Assembly (NCBI RefSeq): GCF_028207065.1
Contig: NZ_JAQLFP010000011.1
Span: 1 to 64,000, forward strand
Direction of reading: 5' to 3'
Source: Collinsella aerofaciens
GTDB taxonomy: Bacteria; Actinomycetota; Coriobacteriia; Coriobacteriales; Coriobacteriaceae
Length of the DNA stretch: 64,000 nt
Part shown: positions 43,304-51,460 of the stretch, piece after piece
How the letters are laid out: every line of letters starts with the position of its first letter
Numbering within the stretch: position 1 is the first letter of the stretch
The notes under the pieces: generated by a model
Database searches by the model: none
What the model saw: the letters and a program-made list of their open reading frames with translations, nothing else
What the model was told of the DNA's origin: nothing
Program-made: the position numbers and the translations under genes

Positions 43304-43553
43304 AATTCAGTTTCTCAAATATATAGAACATACGTTTGCTTATATGCTATACTCGCCTCAAGGCATGAGACTGGTCGAGAGATCCCGCGGAGGTCCCCAA
43401 TGACACGCTGGAGCGAGCTCGGTAAGTAAGATCGGTGGTTACTGCACTCGTCCATCTCAGACAGGTTGCGCTCCTGTTCGCCGTCGCCATCAAAGAACGG
43501 CACTCACAACCAAACGTTTCCGTTATCCGTGAGTCACACAGGAATGCATCGTT
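43304..43553. other. AT-rich leader of the island cargo gene
   Basis: This 250-bp gap holds an extended -10-like element (tgctatact, ~43346-43354) and a 9-codon reading frame at 43400-43429 (M-T-R-W-S-E-L-G-K) behind a good ggagg site. The small frame may be a leader peptide or the cut-off start of a lost gene. Nothing else is recognised. Confidence 0.35.
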
Positions 43554-44840
43554 ATGGCTAAAAAGATTCCAACCCTTTCACCCGACATTATTTCAAACAC
43601 CTGCTCAGATATCAGCAGGATTGTCGAGGCCAAACACCTCGGCCAGAAAGGTATCAACCATGAGACCTCCTCGGAAGGGGCTCTGCTCATCGGGCGCCGT
43701 CTCGAGCAAGAGATTGCCGGATACCCCATCTCCAATCTCAATGGCTTACTCTCGCCCATCGCTTGCCACCTCAAGCAGCACTTTAGCCCAAGTCTGGGCC
43801 CGACTTATCTCAAGCGTTGCATAAAGCTCGCACGAATTGTTCCGGAAGACATGGGTTTTCGACCGGAGCTTGATCTGGAACACTATCAGTCGCTCGCTCA
43901 CATCGCCGACAAAGATCTGCGCTTAGATCTGATGAACGTTGCCGCGGATAACCATTGGAGCGCGTTGCGCATCGATCGTCATGCCCGCTATCGAAGTCCG
44001 CAGGACACTTTGGATGCTTGGGAGCGCCGTGTGCTTGAATCAAATCAAGAAGTACGGCGCTTCGCCCGCGCCTACACAGATGCCTGTGGAATCATTTCAC
44101 TCGATGAACTTATTGAGCTCTACAACTCCTGTGCCCCCAATCCAGTCTCGAGATTTGAGATAAATGAGACTATTTGGCAAATCAGGAACGAATCGGGACA
44201 AATCGACAATCCCTGCATTATATCCAGAGATAGAAAACTCTATCTCATAGCGCCAGAGCTCGATGACGCTGTTGATGAAGCCCCTTATTACTATGATGAC
44301 TACGGATACTCCTATCGAAAATATGAACGGCGCAGCGAATACACCGGTGAGATGCGCGCGCTGCGCGAACGGCGCGTTGGCATCAGAGTAGCAGCCATCT
44401 TCGCCGGTCACGAACGTCTTCCAATCAGAAGGCTCAGCTATGACGAAGTCATCTGCGGGCATATAAAGTGCAGTCGATCTGTCGAACGACTCAAGCAGTA
44501 CGTCCTGAGAGACCCTGAGCTCAGGGCATCTGATTTCCATGCAAGAGAAGATGAGTTCGATTTCATCATGACAAAGCTTTTGCGTTCCGTTGGACTCAAC
44601 GGTATGCCGACAGCCCAGCAAATTGCCGAAGACGCAGCTTTCTTATTGATTGTCGTACGACCCGAGCTTTATGAACGCAAGAAAACACCCGAGGTCTCCA
44701 AGCTCCTCTCGATAATCTATGAAGACGCTCCCCTCTGGGAGTTCAACGGACGCTCACATTCCGAGCTGAGAAGCGAAGAAGTGCTGGAGCCTCCGGTGCC
44801 AATTTCACATCGAGAAGTCCAATCAAAACAGGCCGCTTAA
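43554..44840 (+). CDS. Uncharacterised 428-aa island protein
   Basis: I do not recognise a family. The protein is soluble and charged. Residues ~60-150 appear helical (L-S-P-I-A-C-H-L-K-Q-H-F, G-P-T-Y-L-K-R-C-I-K-L-A-R-I). A tyrosine-rich acidic loop, P-Y-Y-Y-D-D-Y-G-Y-S-Y, lies near residue 245. A mixed alpha/beta C-terminal part follows, with S-Y-D-E-V-I-C-G-H-I-K-C (~302) and a Pro/Glu-rich tail. Base composition is lower in GC than the flanking genes. It precedes a toxin-antitoxin pair within a direct-repeat-bounded island, so a mobile or defence-linked role is possible, but nothing in the sequence proves it. ATG 43554 has cagga about twelve bases upstream. Confidence 0.6.
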   Translation: MAKKIPTLSPDIISNTCSDISRIVEAKHLGQKGINHETSSEGALLIGRRLEQEIAGYPISNLNGLLSPIACHLKQHFSPSLGPTYLKRCIKLARIVPEDMGFRPELDLEHYQSLAHIADKDLRLDLMNVAADNHWSALRIDRHARYRSPQDTLDAWERRVLESNQEVRRFARAYTDACGIISLDELIELYNSCAPNPVSRFEINETIWQIRNESGQIDNPCIISRDRKLYLIAPELDDAVDEAPYYYDDYGYSYRKYERRSEYTGEMRALRERRVGIRVAAIFAGHERLPIRRLSYDEVICGHIKCSRSVERLKQYVLRDPELRASDFHAREDEFDFIMTKLLRSVGLNGMPTAQQIAEDAAFLLIVVRPELYERKKTPEVSKLLSIIYEDAPLWEFNGRSHSELRSEEVLEPPVPISHREVQSKQAA

Positions 44841-44853
44841 CCCTATTAACTGC

Positions 44854-44882
44854 TTGCATTTTTGTCTACAAAACTGTATACA
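44854..44882 (+). promoter_or_regulatory. Promoter of the toxin-antitoxin pair
   Basis: ttgcat (44854-44859), a 17-base spacer and tataca (44877-44882), 16 bp before the toxin start. The spacer contains tctacaaaa and the -10 region repeats tatacaaaa, a possible operator pair for the antitoxin. Confidence 0.6.
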
Positions 44883-44897
44883 AAAAGAGAGGCCCTT

Positions 44898-45164
44898 ATG
44901 GAGCTCATCGCAATCCACCCCCATGCCCTCAAGCACGGGCTGACGGAGACGGATATTACATGCGCCTGGAACTCCGCTTTCGCATGGTTCAGGCGTGATC
45001 TTGAAAATGGAGGTATCGATTACGTTCTCGTTGGACTTGATGGAAGAAGCCGTCTCATGGAACTCATCGCTCGATATTGCCCCGATCGAGATGGCTACAT
45101 CATTTACCACGCCCTTGTCCCTCCTACGCGCAAGGTGCTCAGGGAAATCGGGGTCGATCGATAG
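44898..45164 (+). CDS. Toxin of a toxin-antitoxin pair, BrnT/DUF4258-like
   Basis: This 88-aa protein has H-P-H-A-L-K-H-G-L-T-E-T-D-I near the N-terminus, a central G-L-D-G-R-S-R-L-M-E-L-I-A-R strand and Y-I-I-Y-H-A-L-V-P-P-T-R-K-V at the end. The spaced His, the G-R-x-L-E/M strand and the final I-x-H-A-x-x-x-x-x-x-K are the plan of small RelE-fold BrnT and DUF4258 proteins. It lies 8 bp upstream of a ribbon-helix-helix gene, in the toxin-first order seen in brnTA. ATG 44898 has aagagagg upstream. Confidence 0.65.
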   Translation: MELIAIHPHALKHGLTETDITCAWNSAFAWFRRDLENGGIDYVLVGLDGRSRLMELIARYCPDRDGYIIYHALVPPTRKVLREIGVDR

Positions 45165-45172
45165 GAGACGCT

Positions 45173-45439
45173 ATGGACGCTAAGCAGCTCGAGAAGATGA
45201 TGGGGTTTGCTCCCGGAGAGCTGGAAAAGGCAGCAGAGGCATACGAAAAAGATGAGTGGCCAAAGGGCCGCACCATCAAGTTAGGGAGGCCGCCGATCTC
45301 CGATGAGCCGAGCGTTGTTTTGTCGGCACGCGTGGGTGAATCGGTTCTTGAGGCGTTTGACGCAAAGGCAAAGCGTCATGGGCAGACACGCACAGAGCGG
45401 ATCAGGGAGCTCATTACGCTCGATGCAATGATTGCCTAG
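45173..45439 (+). CDS. Ribbon-helix-helix antitoxin
   Basis: This 88-aa protein ends in a CopG/Arc-type fold: V-V-L-S-A-R-V (beta strand), E-S-V-L-E-A-F-D-A-K-A-K-R-H-G-Q-T-R-T-E-R-I-R helices. An acidic N-terminal half (L-E-K-A-A-E-A-Y-E-K-D-E-W) probably wraps the toxin. It should repress its own promoter at 44854. ATG 45173 has tagga upstream; the gap to the toxin gene is 8 bp. Confidence 0.75.
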   Translation: MDAKQLEKMMGFAPGELEKAAEAYEKDEWPKGRTIKLGRPPISDEPSVVLSARVGESVLEAFDAKAKRHGQTRTERIRELITLDAMIA

Positions 45440-45443
45440 TCCC

Positions 45444-45570
45444 CCGCCGAACCCAAACGTGTACGCCAGCATCCAAAGTCGACATTTTTCGACATCTTTG
45501 GATGCTGACGTACAGCTTTTTTGCGTGGGTCCCCCACAACCGCTCATTGGGGACGCACTTAAATGAGTAG
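45444..45570. repeat. Right direct repeat of the accessory island
   Basis: Copy of 41524-41647, including the hairpin (45461-45478 with 45496-45513, one mismatch) and the T-run. It continues into ttaaagaacacccaatgact, a degraded aacgtccccaat unit that reaches the stop codon of the dihydrouridine synthase gene. Confidence 0.85.
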
Positions 45571-45595
45571 CCGTTAAAGAACACCCAATGACTAA

Positions 45596-46555
45596 CTAGC
45601 CGCAAAAGCGAGCGGTTGACGCGAGCGGCTGCTCGCGAAAGACGCGCTCGACGGCGGCGCGGTATTCGTCGACCTTTTTGGTCTTGCGCACGATCTTGTG
45701 AACGGTAGCGGGATCGGCGAAGGCGCACTTGGCGTAGAACCACCACTCCTTCATGCGGAAGACCGCGTTGCCGCCAATCTCTTCTGCATACGCCGCAAAC
45801 AGCGTGTCGTGGAAGCGTTGCAGTTCAGCTGCCGTGGCAGTAGGGCCGCCCTTAACCATGCGAGCCAGCGCGGGGTTCGCAAGCAAGCCGCGTCCCAACA
45901 TTACGTGACGCGTCCCGGGATAGGCCTCCACCAGCGCATCCATGTCCTCAAGATCAAAGATGTCGCCGTTGTAGGCCACCGGGAACGGCGCCCGCTCCAG
46001 CGTCTCGCCGTAAAATTCTTTGCGCGGCGAGCCCGTATAGCGGTCCTTTTGCACGCGCGGATGCACGATCAGCTCTGCCAGCGGCATGCGGCAATAGAGG
46101 TCGAGTACGCGCTCGTATTCGTCGTCGCTTTCCAACCCCAGCCTGGTCTTGACCGACACCGGCAATGGCGAGCGCTCGCACACGTCACTCAAGAACACCT
46201 TGAGCTCGTCCAGATTGCGCAGAAAGCCCGAACCCTTCCCCTTGGCGACAACCGTGCCCGAGGGGCAGCCAAGGTTGAGATTGACCTCGCGGTAACCCAT
46301 GTCGGCGAGCACCTGCGCCGCCCACACAAACTCGTCCGCGTTTTTGGACATCAGCTGAGGCACCACGTTAAGCCCCTGGTTATTGGCGGGATCGACCTCT
46401 TTAAACGCCTTGCCGCCAAAGCGGTTGCCCACCCGTGGCGGCGGCAAAAACGGCGTGTAATAACAATCGAGCGCACCGAAACACTCCGCATGCACGCAAC
46501 GGAACACATGCCCGGTAATCCCCTCCATAGGGGCCAGCGATAAATACATCGACAT
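45596..46555 (-). CDS. tRNA-dihydrouridine synthase
   Basis: This 319-aa FMN TIM-barrel enzyme has L-A-P-M-E-G-I-T-G (residues ~7-15), N-L-N-L-G-C-P-S-G with the catalytic Cys near residue 96, V-K-T-R-L-G, H-P-R-V-Q-K and a G-R-G-L-L-A-N-P phosphate-binding site. It reduces uridine in tRNA D-loops; the subfamily is not assigned. ATG 46555 begins 14 bp from a palindromic repeat at 46569. Confidence 0.92.
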   Translation of the reverse strand: MSMYLSLAPMEGITGHVFRCVHAECFGALDCYYTPFLPPPRVGNRFGGKAFKEVDPANNQGLNVVPQLMSKNADEFVWAAQVLADMGYREVNLNLGCPSGTVVAKGKGSGFLRNLDELKVFLSDVCERSPLPVSVKTRLGLESDDEYERVLDLYCRMPLAELIVHPRVQKDRYTGSPRKEFYGETLERAPFPVAYNGDIFDLEDMDALVEAYPGTRHVMLGRGLLANPALARMVKGGPTATAAELQRFHDTLFAAYAEEIGGNAVFRMKEWWFYAKCAFADPATVHKIVRKTKKVDEYRAAVERVFREQPLASTARFCG

Positions 46556-46568
46556 CCATTCTCACATC

Positions 46569-46601
46569 AATGTGACAAAGGGACTGTCCCTTTGTCACAT
46601 T
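46569..46601. repeat. Intergenic palindrome, tgtgacaaaggg family
   Basis: aatgtgacaaaggga with tccctttgtcacatt, just upstream of the dihydrouridine synthase start codon. Confidence 0.85.
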
Positions 46602-46806
46602 TGCAAATCATCATTCGGCTGTTTATTTTGGCACACATACGTATCGGGCGGCATCATCGCGTGGGCACAGGAGCAGCCGCTCTAAACCAGGGCTGTCGTG
46701 GCACTTTTGCCGTATGACCTGCGCTCACCGATGGCGGGATTCTCTATACTGAGTCACATATGACGGCATCGCGCCACAACGACCGCCACGACACCAAGGA
46801 CCAGCC

Positions 46807-47939
46807 ATGGCAGCACTCTCCGAACAAGAACGTAAGCGCATCCAGCGATACTGCATCTGCCCCAAGGTTGCCGGAGCGGCGCTTGCCATGGCATTCGTGC
46901 TGCCCTTATCGATCATTCCCTTCGAAATGATCGACGACATCGTCTTCCATCACGAAGGCTTTCAAGAGACGGGCATGATGACCGCCTTGGTGCTCACCGC
47001 CATCGAGCTCGTCATATTCTGCTATTGCGCTCTCGCCCCGCGCTTTGGCATGCGTGGCAAGCAATGGAAGGAAATGCAGTACCGGCTCGCCGTCGAGCAG
47101 AACGAGAAAGACCGCTCGGCACAAATCGCAGGCGTTGTTGGCACGCAGGCCGCCGCACGCCTGCTCAAGAACAGCGACAACGAGGCTGCACGCAACCTGG
47201 GCGGCGCGGCAGAAGTCGCCGCTGCCGTAGGCGCCGTCGCCACCGCGGCAGACGTGCTTGCCGAAAGCTTTGCCAACGCGAAGGCCATGGCAGAGGCCTG
47301 TGGCGTACCTATCCCCCATGCAAAAAAGTGGATTGTCGCGCTTGTGGCGCTGCCCCTCGCAATCGTGTGCGGCGCCTATATCCCACAGCTGGCGCAGGGA
47401 AACATCGAGATGCAAGAAAACGCCGCGGCCGCGGCCGAGCAGATCGCCATCGCTCGCAAGGCGCTCGAGCCCTCATGCGAGTACGTGTCCGCCGATGACC
47501 CCTACGAGCGATATCAAGATTACGGCTATCACGTTCGCGGCTACCTGCACGACGGTGACTCCGATGCTCAGAAGACCTATACGTACCTGGATTTTGACAA
47601 CAAGGGGACGCTCACGGAAGTGAGCTACGCGGCAGAGATCGACCCCGATGCGAGCCTCGAGGACAACCTCGCCCGCATCGAACTCGACCTTGACGAACTT
47701 TCCTCTGTCGTCCAGACCATAGACGTCAAGACCGCAAGCCCCGAGCTCCTGGCACCGCAGAAGCTCCCCGAAGAGTTTAGGCAGGCTTTTTGAACGGCTC
47801 GCTCTGCGAGAGAATCTCTATCAGGACGAGTGACGACCCTATCAAAGCGTATTACTCGTTTGACACGGATCCCGAGGACGAGTTTGACGAGTACACCCAT
47901 CCAACCATCCGCATCACGCTGATGGGCAAAACGAACTAG
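46807..47939 (+). pseudogene. Two-helix membrane protein with a frameshift in a T-run
   Basis: The first frame (46807-47793, 328 aa) has membrane helices near residues 20-45 and 58-75, an Ala-rich segment (A-E-V-A-A-A-V-G-A-V-A-T-A-A-D-V) and a third helix near 178-197, then a soluble domain. It ends abruptly at F-R-Q-A-F. The next 49 codons in the -1 frame clearly continue it (S-L-C-E-R-I-S-I-R-T, Y-Y-S-F-D-T-D-P-E-D-E-F, R-I-T-L-M-G-K) to a stop at 47937. The junction gct ttt tga lies in a run of five T. Slippage of one base back would read through. Mutation, sequencing error and programmed frameshifting are all possible. No family is recognised. Confidence 0.7.
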
Positions 47940-47951
47940 GCGCAGGAGAGA

Positions 47952-47984
47952 AATGTGGCAAAGGGACTGTCCCTTTGCCACATT
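47952..47984. repeat. Intergenic palindrome, tgtggcaaaggg variant
   Basis: aatgtggcaaaggga with tccctttgccacatt; both arms carry the compensating g/c change. It touches the stop codon of the MacB-like gene. Confidence 0.85.
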
Positions 47985-50900
47985 ATTCGGAGCGTAGGGC
48001 TTCTACGGGGTCTTTCTTGGATGCGCTACGGGCCGGCAGCAGGCCGGCGACAACCGTCAACAGCACCGAAATCGCGATGAGCACCAGCGCATCCTGCACG
48101 GGCAAGCTCATCAGGTTGGGGACCTGCTTGGCCGCAAGCGCCCAGGCATTAACCGGGAAGCTCACGAGCACCACGACGACAATGGCGAAGACGCCGGCAA
48201 TGAGACCTTCGATGAAAGTCTCGGCATTGAATACGTTGGCCACGTTACGCTTCGACGCGCCGATCGCGCGCAGGATGCCAATCTCCTTTTTGCGTTCCAG
48301 CACGCTGATGTAGGTGATGATGCCGATCATGATGGAGCTCACGACCAGGCTGATGCTCACGAATGCGATGAGCACCAAGCTGATGGTGTTCACGATGTCG
48401 GTCACCGAACCCATGATGATGCCCATGTAGTCGGTGTACGAAATTGCCTGTTCATCGTGGCCGGCAGCTTTGACCTGCTTGTTGTACGCATCGATGTGAT
48501 CGAGCACGCGCTCCTTGGCCTCAAAGTCGCGCGGGAAAATCTTAACCGAGATGGGGTCTGCCTCATCCGCATAGCCCAACGTGGTCAGATTGTTATCGTA
48601 GGTGAGCTTTGACGCCTTGGCGTAGCTCATCATGAGCGAACTCAGGTCCTCGGCGTCCATGTTGAAATGGATGGCACGCGCAAAGGCGCTCGCATCCACA
48701 CGCATAGCGCTCGCTAGGTTGGCAAAACTCGAAGACATCTGCGTCACCATCTGGCCCATGAGCCCTGCCGCGCCTGCCTTGAGCTGAGCTGACACCGTCG
48801 CCGCAATCTGATCGCTGATTGTCTTGGTCACCTGATCCATAGACTGCTGCAGATACGGAGCCAGCTGCTTTTGCACATAGTCGGTCATCGCCTGCTGCAG
48901 GCGCTCGGCCAGGGCATCGCCACCGAGTGCCTTGAGCTGAGCCAGGATTTGCTGGGCCGCGTCATCATTCTCAAGATACGCCGAGAATGCGGCAGCGAGC
49001 TTTGACGCGTCCTTAAGATCTTCGGGCGACAGCACCCTAAACTGATCAGACTGCAAAAAGCCCTCAAACAGCTGGTTGGCTAGTGTTCCCACCTGCTGCA
49101 TTTGCTCGGGCGTAAGTTCCAGACCGTCAAAGATACCCGAGAAATCTGGGGTTGGCGCTTTGGCCATAATGTCACCAAAGTCGATATCCTTCCCAACGCC
49201 CGAAAGGTCAAGGTCCAGCCCGGACAAGTCGATACCAGAAAGGTCCACACCGCCGGCAGCGCCCGAAAGCGCAGATGCATCGAACGAGAACGCGCTCTTG
49301 AGCTCCGCCTCGTCCACGCTGAACATGCTGCCCAGATCAACGCCTTGTTTGGCCTCGCCTTGCAGTTCATCGAAAGACTTGCCCGTAAAGACATCCGTCT
49401 CGGGGTGGACAAGCTGCTCCTGCACAATCTGCGAATTGGCGGCGCGTTCCATAAGCTGGCGAGTCAGCGCATGCGTATAGGCAATGCCCGGAGTCAATGC
49501 GCTCGCGTTGGCCGTCTCGTTGGGTCGCACCACGCCCACAATGCGCACGTCAATACCGTCAGCAACCTTGGCCGCCATAAAGTCGGCATCGCCAGACATG
49601 TCAGTCCACATGCCGGTCTCTTCGTTTTTGCGATAGGCATCGGACGGCGACAGCACCTTAAACGTCGTGGACAGCGCATCGTCGTAGGTAAAGTCGGTGC
49701 CGGCCTTGGGCGTCTCGACCTTGCCGTCGGCCGTCATGGCACTGTTAACCAGGTCGTTGAGCTCATCGATATCCAGCGCACCGATGCTGTAGAGCGTGTA
49801 GTCACCCACCGTGCCGCGGCTCGAAAGCACCATCACGGCCTCGTTGGCAGACGTAGGCCAATGGCCGGCAACGACATCGTACTGGCTGTCGAGCAGGCTC
49901 TGGTCGTCAATCATCTCGTTAAAGACCGAGGTTCCCATGGAATCCATGCTCACCGTTGCCGCCGAACTTGCGCCGCCGCTCATGGCCTCGGTCATAGCGT
50001 TGGGCACCAGCCGGACAGGCTTCTCATCGCCCTTGCCCGCACGATAGACAACCGGCGTCACGCCATAGCCGTACTGGATAGCATTGACCTCTTTATTGAT
50101 ACCGTCGCCACCGGCATCGAGCCATGCCTTAAAGCTCGTCATATCGTTAGATTTAACGCTCGCAAACATGTCCTTTACGGCTGTGACCACAGGGATCTTG
50201 TCGGTTCCCTTAGCTTTGCCACCGGTAGCGTCATCGGACGAGCCCTCGCCCTTGGACGCTTCCTCATCCGTAGCCCCATGCCCGCCCATCATGGACGACA
50301 GGTCGTAATCTTGTTTGGAAATCGTGAGCGGGTAGCTCGAGAGCGTGTCCTCCTCGACCTTTTTGATGTAGCCGTTTACGCCATTGGAGAGCGCCAGAAT
50401 CGCCGCGATGCCGATAATGCCAATCGAACCTGCGAAGGCAGTCATGGCCGTACGGCCCTTCTTGGTCATGAGGTTTCGGGCAGAAAGCCCCAGCGCCGTC
50501 ACAAAGCTCATCGAGGTTTTGCGCGTAGGTTTAGCCTCGCGACGCGCGACCTCGGCAGCATCAAAGGGATCTGAATCGTCGGTGATCTTGCCGTCCGCCA
50601 GGGTGACGATGCGCGTGGCGTACTTGTACGCCAGCTCGGGATTGTGCGTGACCATGATAACCAGACGGTCGCGCGCAACGTCCTTGAGCAAATCCATGAC
50701 CTGCACGGACGTCGTTGAGTCCAAGGCGCCGGTCGGCTCGTCAGCCAGCACGATCTCGGGGTCGTTGATCAGGGCGCGGGCAATGGCCACGCGTTGCATC
50801 TGCCCGCCCGAAAGCTGGCTCGGGCGCTTGTTAACATGCTCGCCCAGACCAACTTCCTCGAGCGCCTTGCGCGCACGCTGGCGGCGCTCCGCATGCCCCA

Positions 50901-51237
50901 CGCCCGTGAGCGTAAGCGCCAATTCCACGTTTTCCAAAATGGTCTGATGCGGAATGAGGTTATAGCTCTGGAACACAAAGCCGATGCGGTTGTTGCGATA
51001 GGCATCCCAATCGCGATCGTGAAAGTCCTTGGTCGAAATACCGTCGATCAGCAGATCGCCCGAGTCAAAGTGGTCGAGTCCGCCGATAACGTTGAGCATC
51101 GTAGTTTTACCCGAGCCCGAGGGGCCCAAAATGGCCACGAACTCGTTATCGCGAAAAGACAGGTTTACGTTGTCGAGCGCCACTTGCGTAAACGACTGCG
51201 TAACGTACCTTTTGCAAATATCTTTGAGATCCAGCAT
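47983..51237 (-). CDS. MacB-like ABC exporter: ATPase fused to FtsX-type permease
   Basis: This 1084-aa protein begins with an ABC ATPase (Walker A G-P-S-G-S-G-K-T-T near residue 37, L-S-G-G-Q-M-Q-R, V-L-A-D-E-P-T-G-A-L-D) of the LolD/MacB type. After a linker come one TM helix, a very large extracellular region (~600 residues, including a S-G-I-D-L-S-G-L-D-L-D repeat-like stretch and helical segments) and three C-terminal TM helices (D-I-V-N-T-I-S-L-V-L-I-A-F, V-L-E-R-K-K-E-I-G-I-L-R-A-I-G-A-S-K). FtsX-type exporters act on lipoproteins, peptides or antibiotics; the substrate is unknown. The start is ATG 51237 with gagagg upstream. The stop codon lies at a palindromic repeat. Confidence 0.9.
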   Translation of the reverse strand: MLDLKDICKRYVTQSFTQVALDNVNLSFRDNEFVAILGPSGSGKTTMLNVIGGLDHFDSGDLLIDGISTKDFHDRDWDAYRNNRIGFVFQSYNLIPHQTILENVELALTLTGVGHAERRQRARKALEEVGLGEHVNKRPSQLSGGQMQRVAIARALINDPEIVLADEPTGALDSTTSVQVMDLLKDVARDRLVIMVTHNPELAYKYATRIVTLADGKITDDSDPFDAAEVARREAKPTRKTSMSFVTALGLSARNLMTKKGRTAMTAFAGSIGIIGIAAILALSNGVNGYIKKVEEDTLSSYPLTISKQDYDLSSMMGGHGATDEEASKGEGSSDDATGGKAKGTDKIPVVTAVKDMFASVKSNDMTSFKAWLDAGGDGINKEVNAIQYGYGVTPVVYRAGKGDEKPVRLVPNAMTEAMSGGASSAATVSMDSMGTSVFNEMIDDQSLLDSQYDVVAGHWPTSANEAVMVLSSRGTVGDYTLYSIGALDIDELNDLVNSAMTADGKVETPKAGTDFTYDDALSTTFKVLSPSDAYRKNEETGMWTDMSGDADFMAAKVADGIDVRIVGVVRPNETANASALTPGIAYTHALTRQLMERAANSQIVQEQLVHPETDVFTGKSFDELQGEAKQGVDLGSMFSVDEAELKSAFSFDASALSGAAGGVDLSGIDLSGLDLDLSGVGKDIDFGDIMAKAPTPDFSGIFDGLELTPEQMQQVGTLANQLFEGFLQSDQFRVLSPEDLKDASKLAAAFSAYLENDDAAQQILAQLKALGGDALAERLQQAMTDYVQKQLAPYLQQSMDQVTKTISDQIAATVSAQLKAGAAGLMGQMVTQMSSSFANLASAMRVDASAFARAIHFNMDAEDLSSLMMSYAKASKLTYDNNLTTLGYADEADPISVKIFPRDFEAKERVLDHIDAYNKQVKAAGHDEQAISYTDYMGIIMGSVTDIVNTISLVLIAFVSISLVVSSIMIGIITYISVLERKKEIGILRAIGASKRNVANVFNAETFIEGLIAGVFAIVVVVLVSFPVNAWALAAKQVPNLMSLPVQDALVLIAISVLLTVVAGLLPARSASKKDPVEALRSE

Positions 51238-51417
51238 GGACGGCAACCTCTCCCCCGCGGGTGCACTCACCCGCTCTCCCCCGCCGTTCACATTCGACGC
51301 GTTAGCCCTACTCTATCCCCATTTTTGGCCGATACCAGTGAGGAATGTAACGAACCGCGCCAAAAAACGAACGGGACAGCACGCCGCATGGCGCACCATC
51401 CCGCATATAACATCCCC

Positions 51418-51450
51418 GATGCGACAAAGAGGCTGTCACTTTGTCACATT
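51418..51450. repeat. Intergenic palindrome, tgtgacaaaggg family
   Basis: gatgcgacaaagagg with cactttgtcacatt, a diverged copy between the MacB-like and CoA-disulfide reductase genes. Confidence 0.7.
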
Positions 51451-51460
51451 CCAATGCGCG

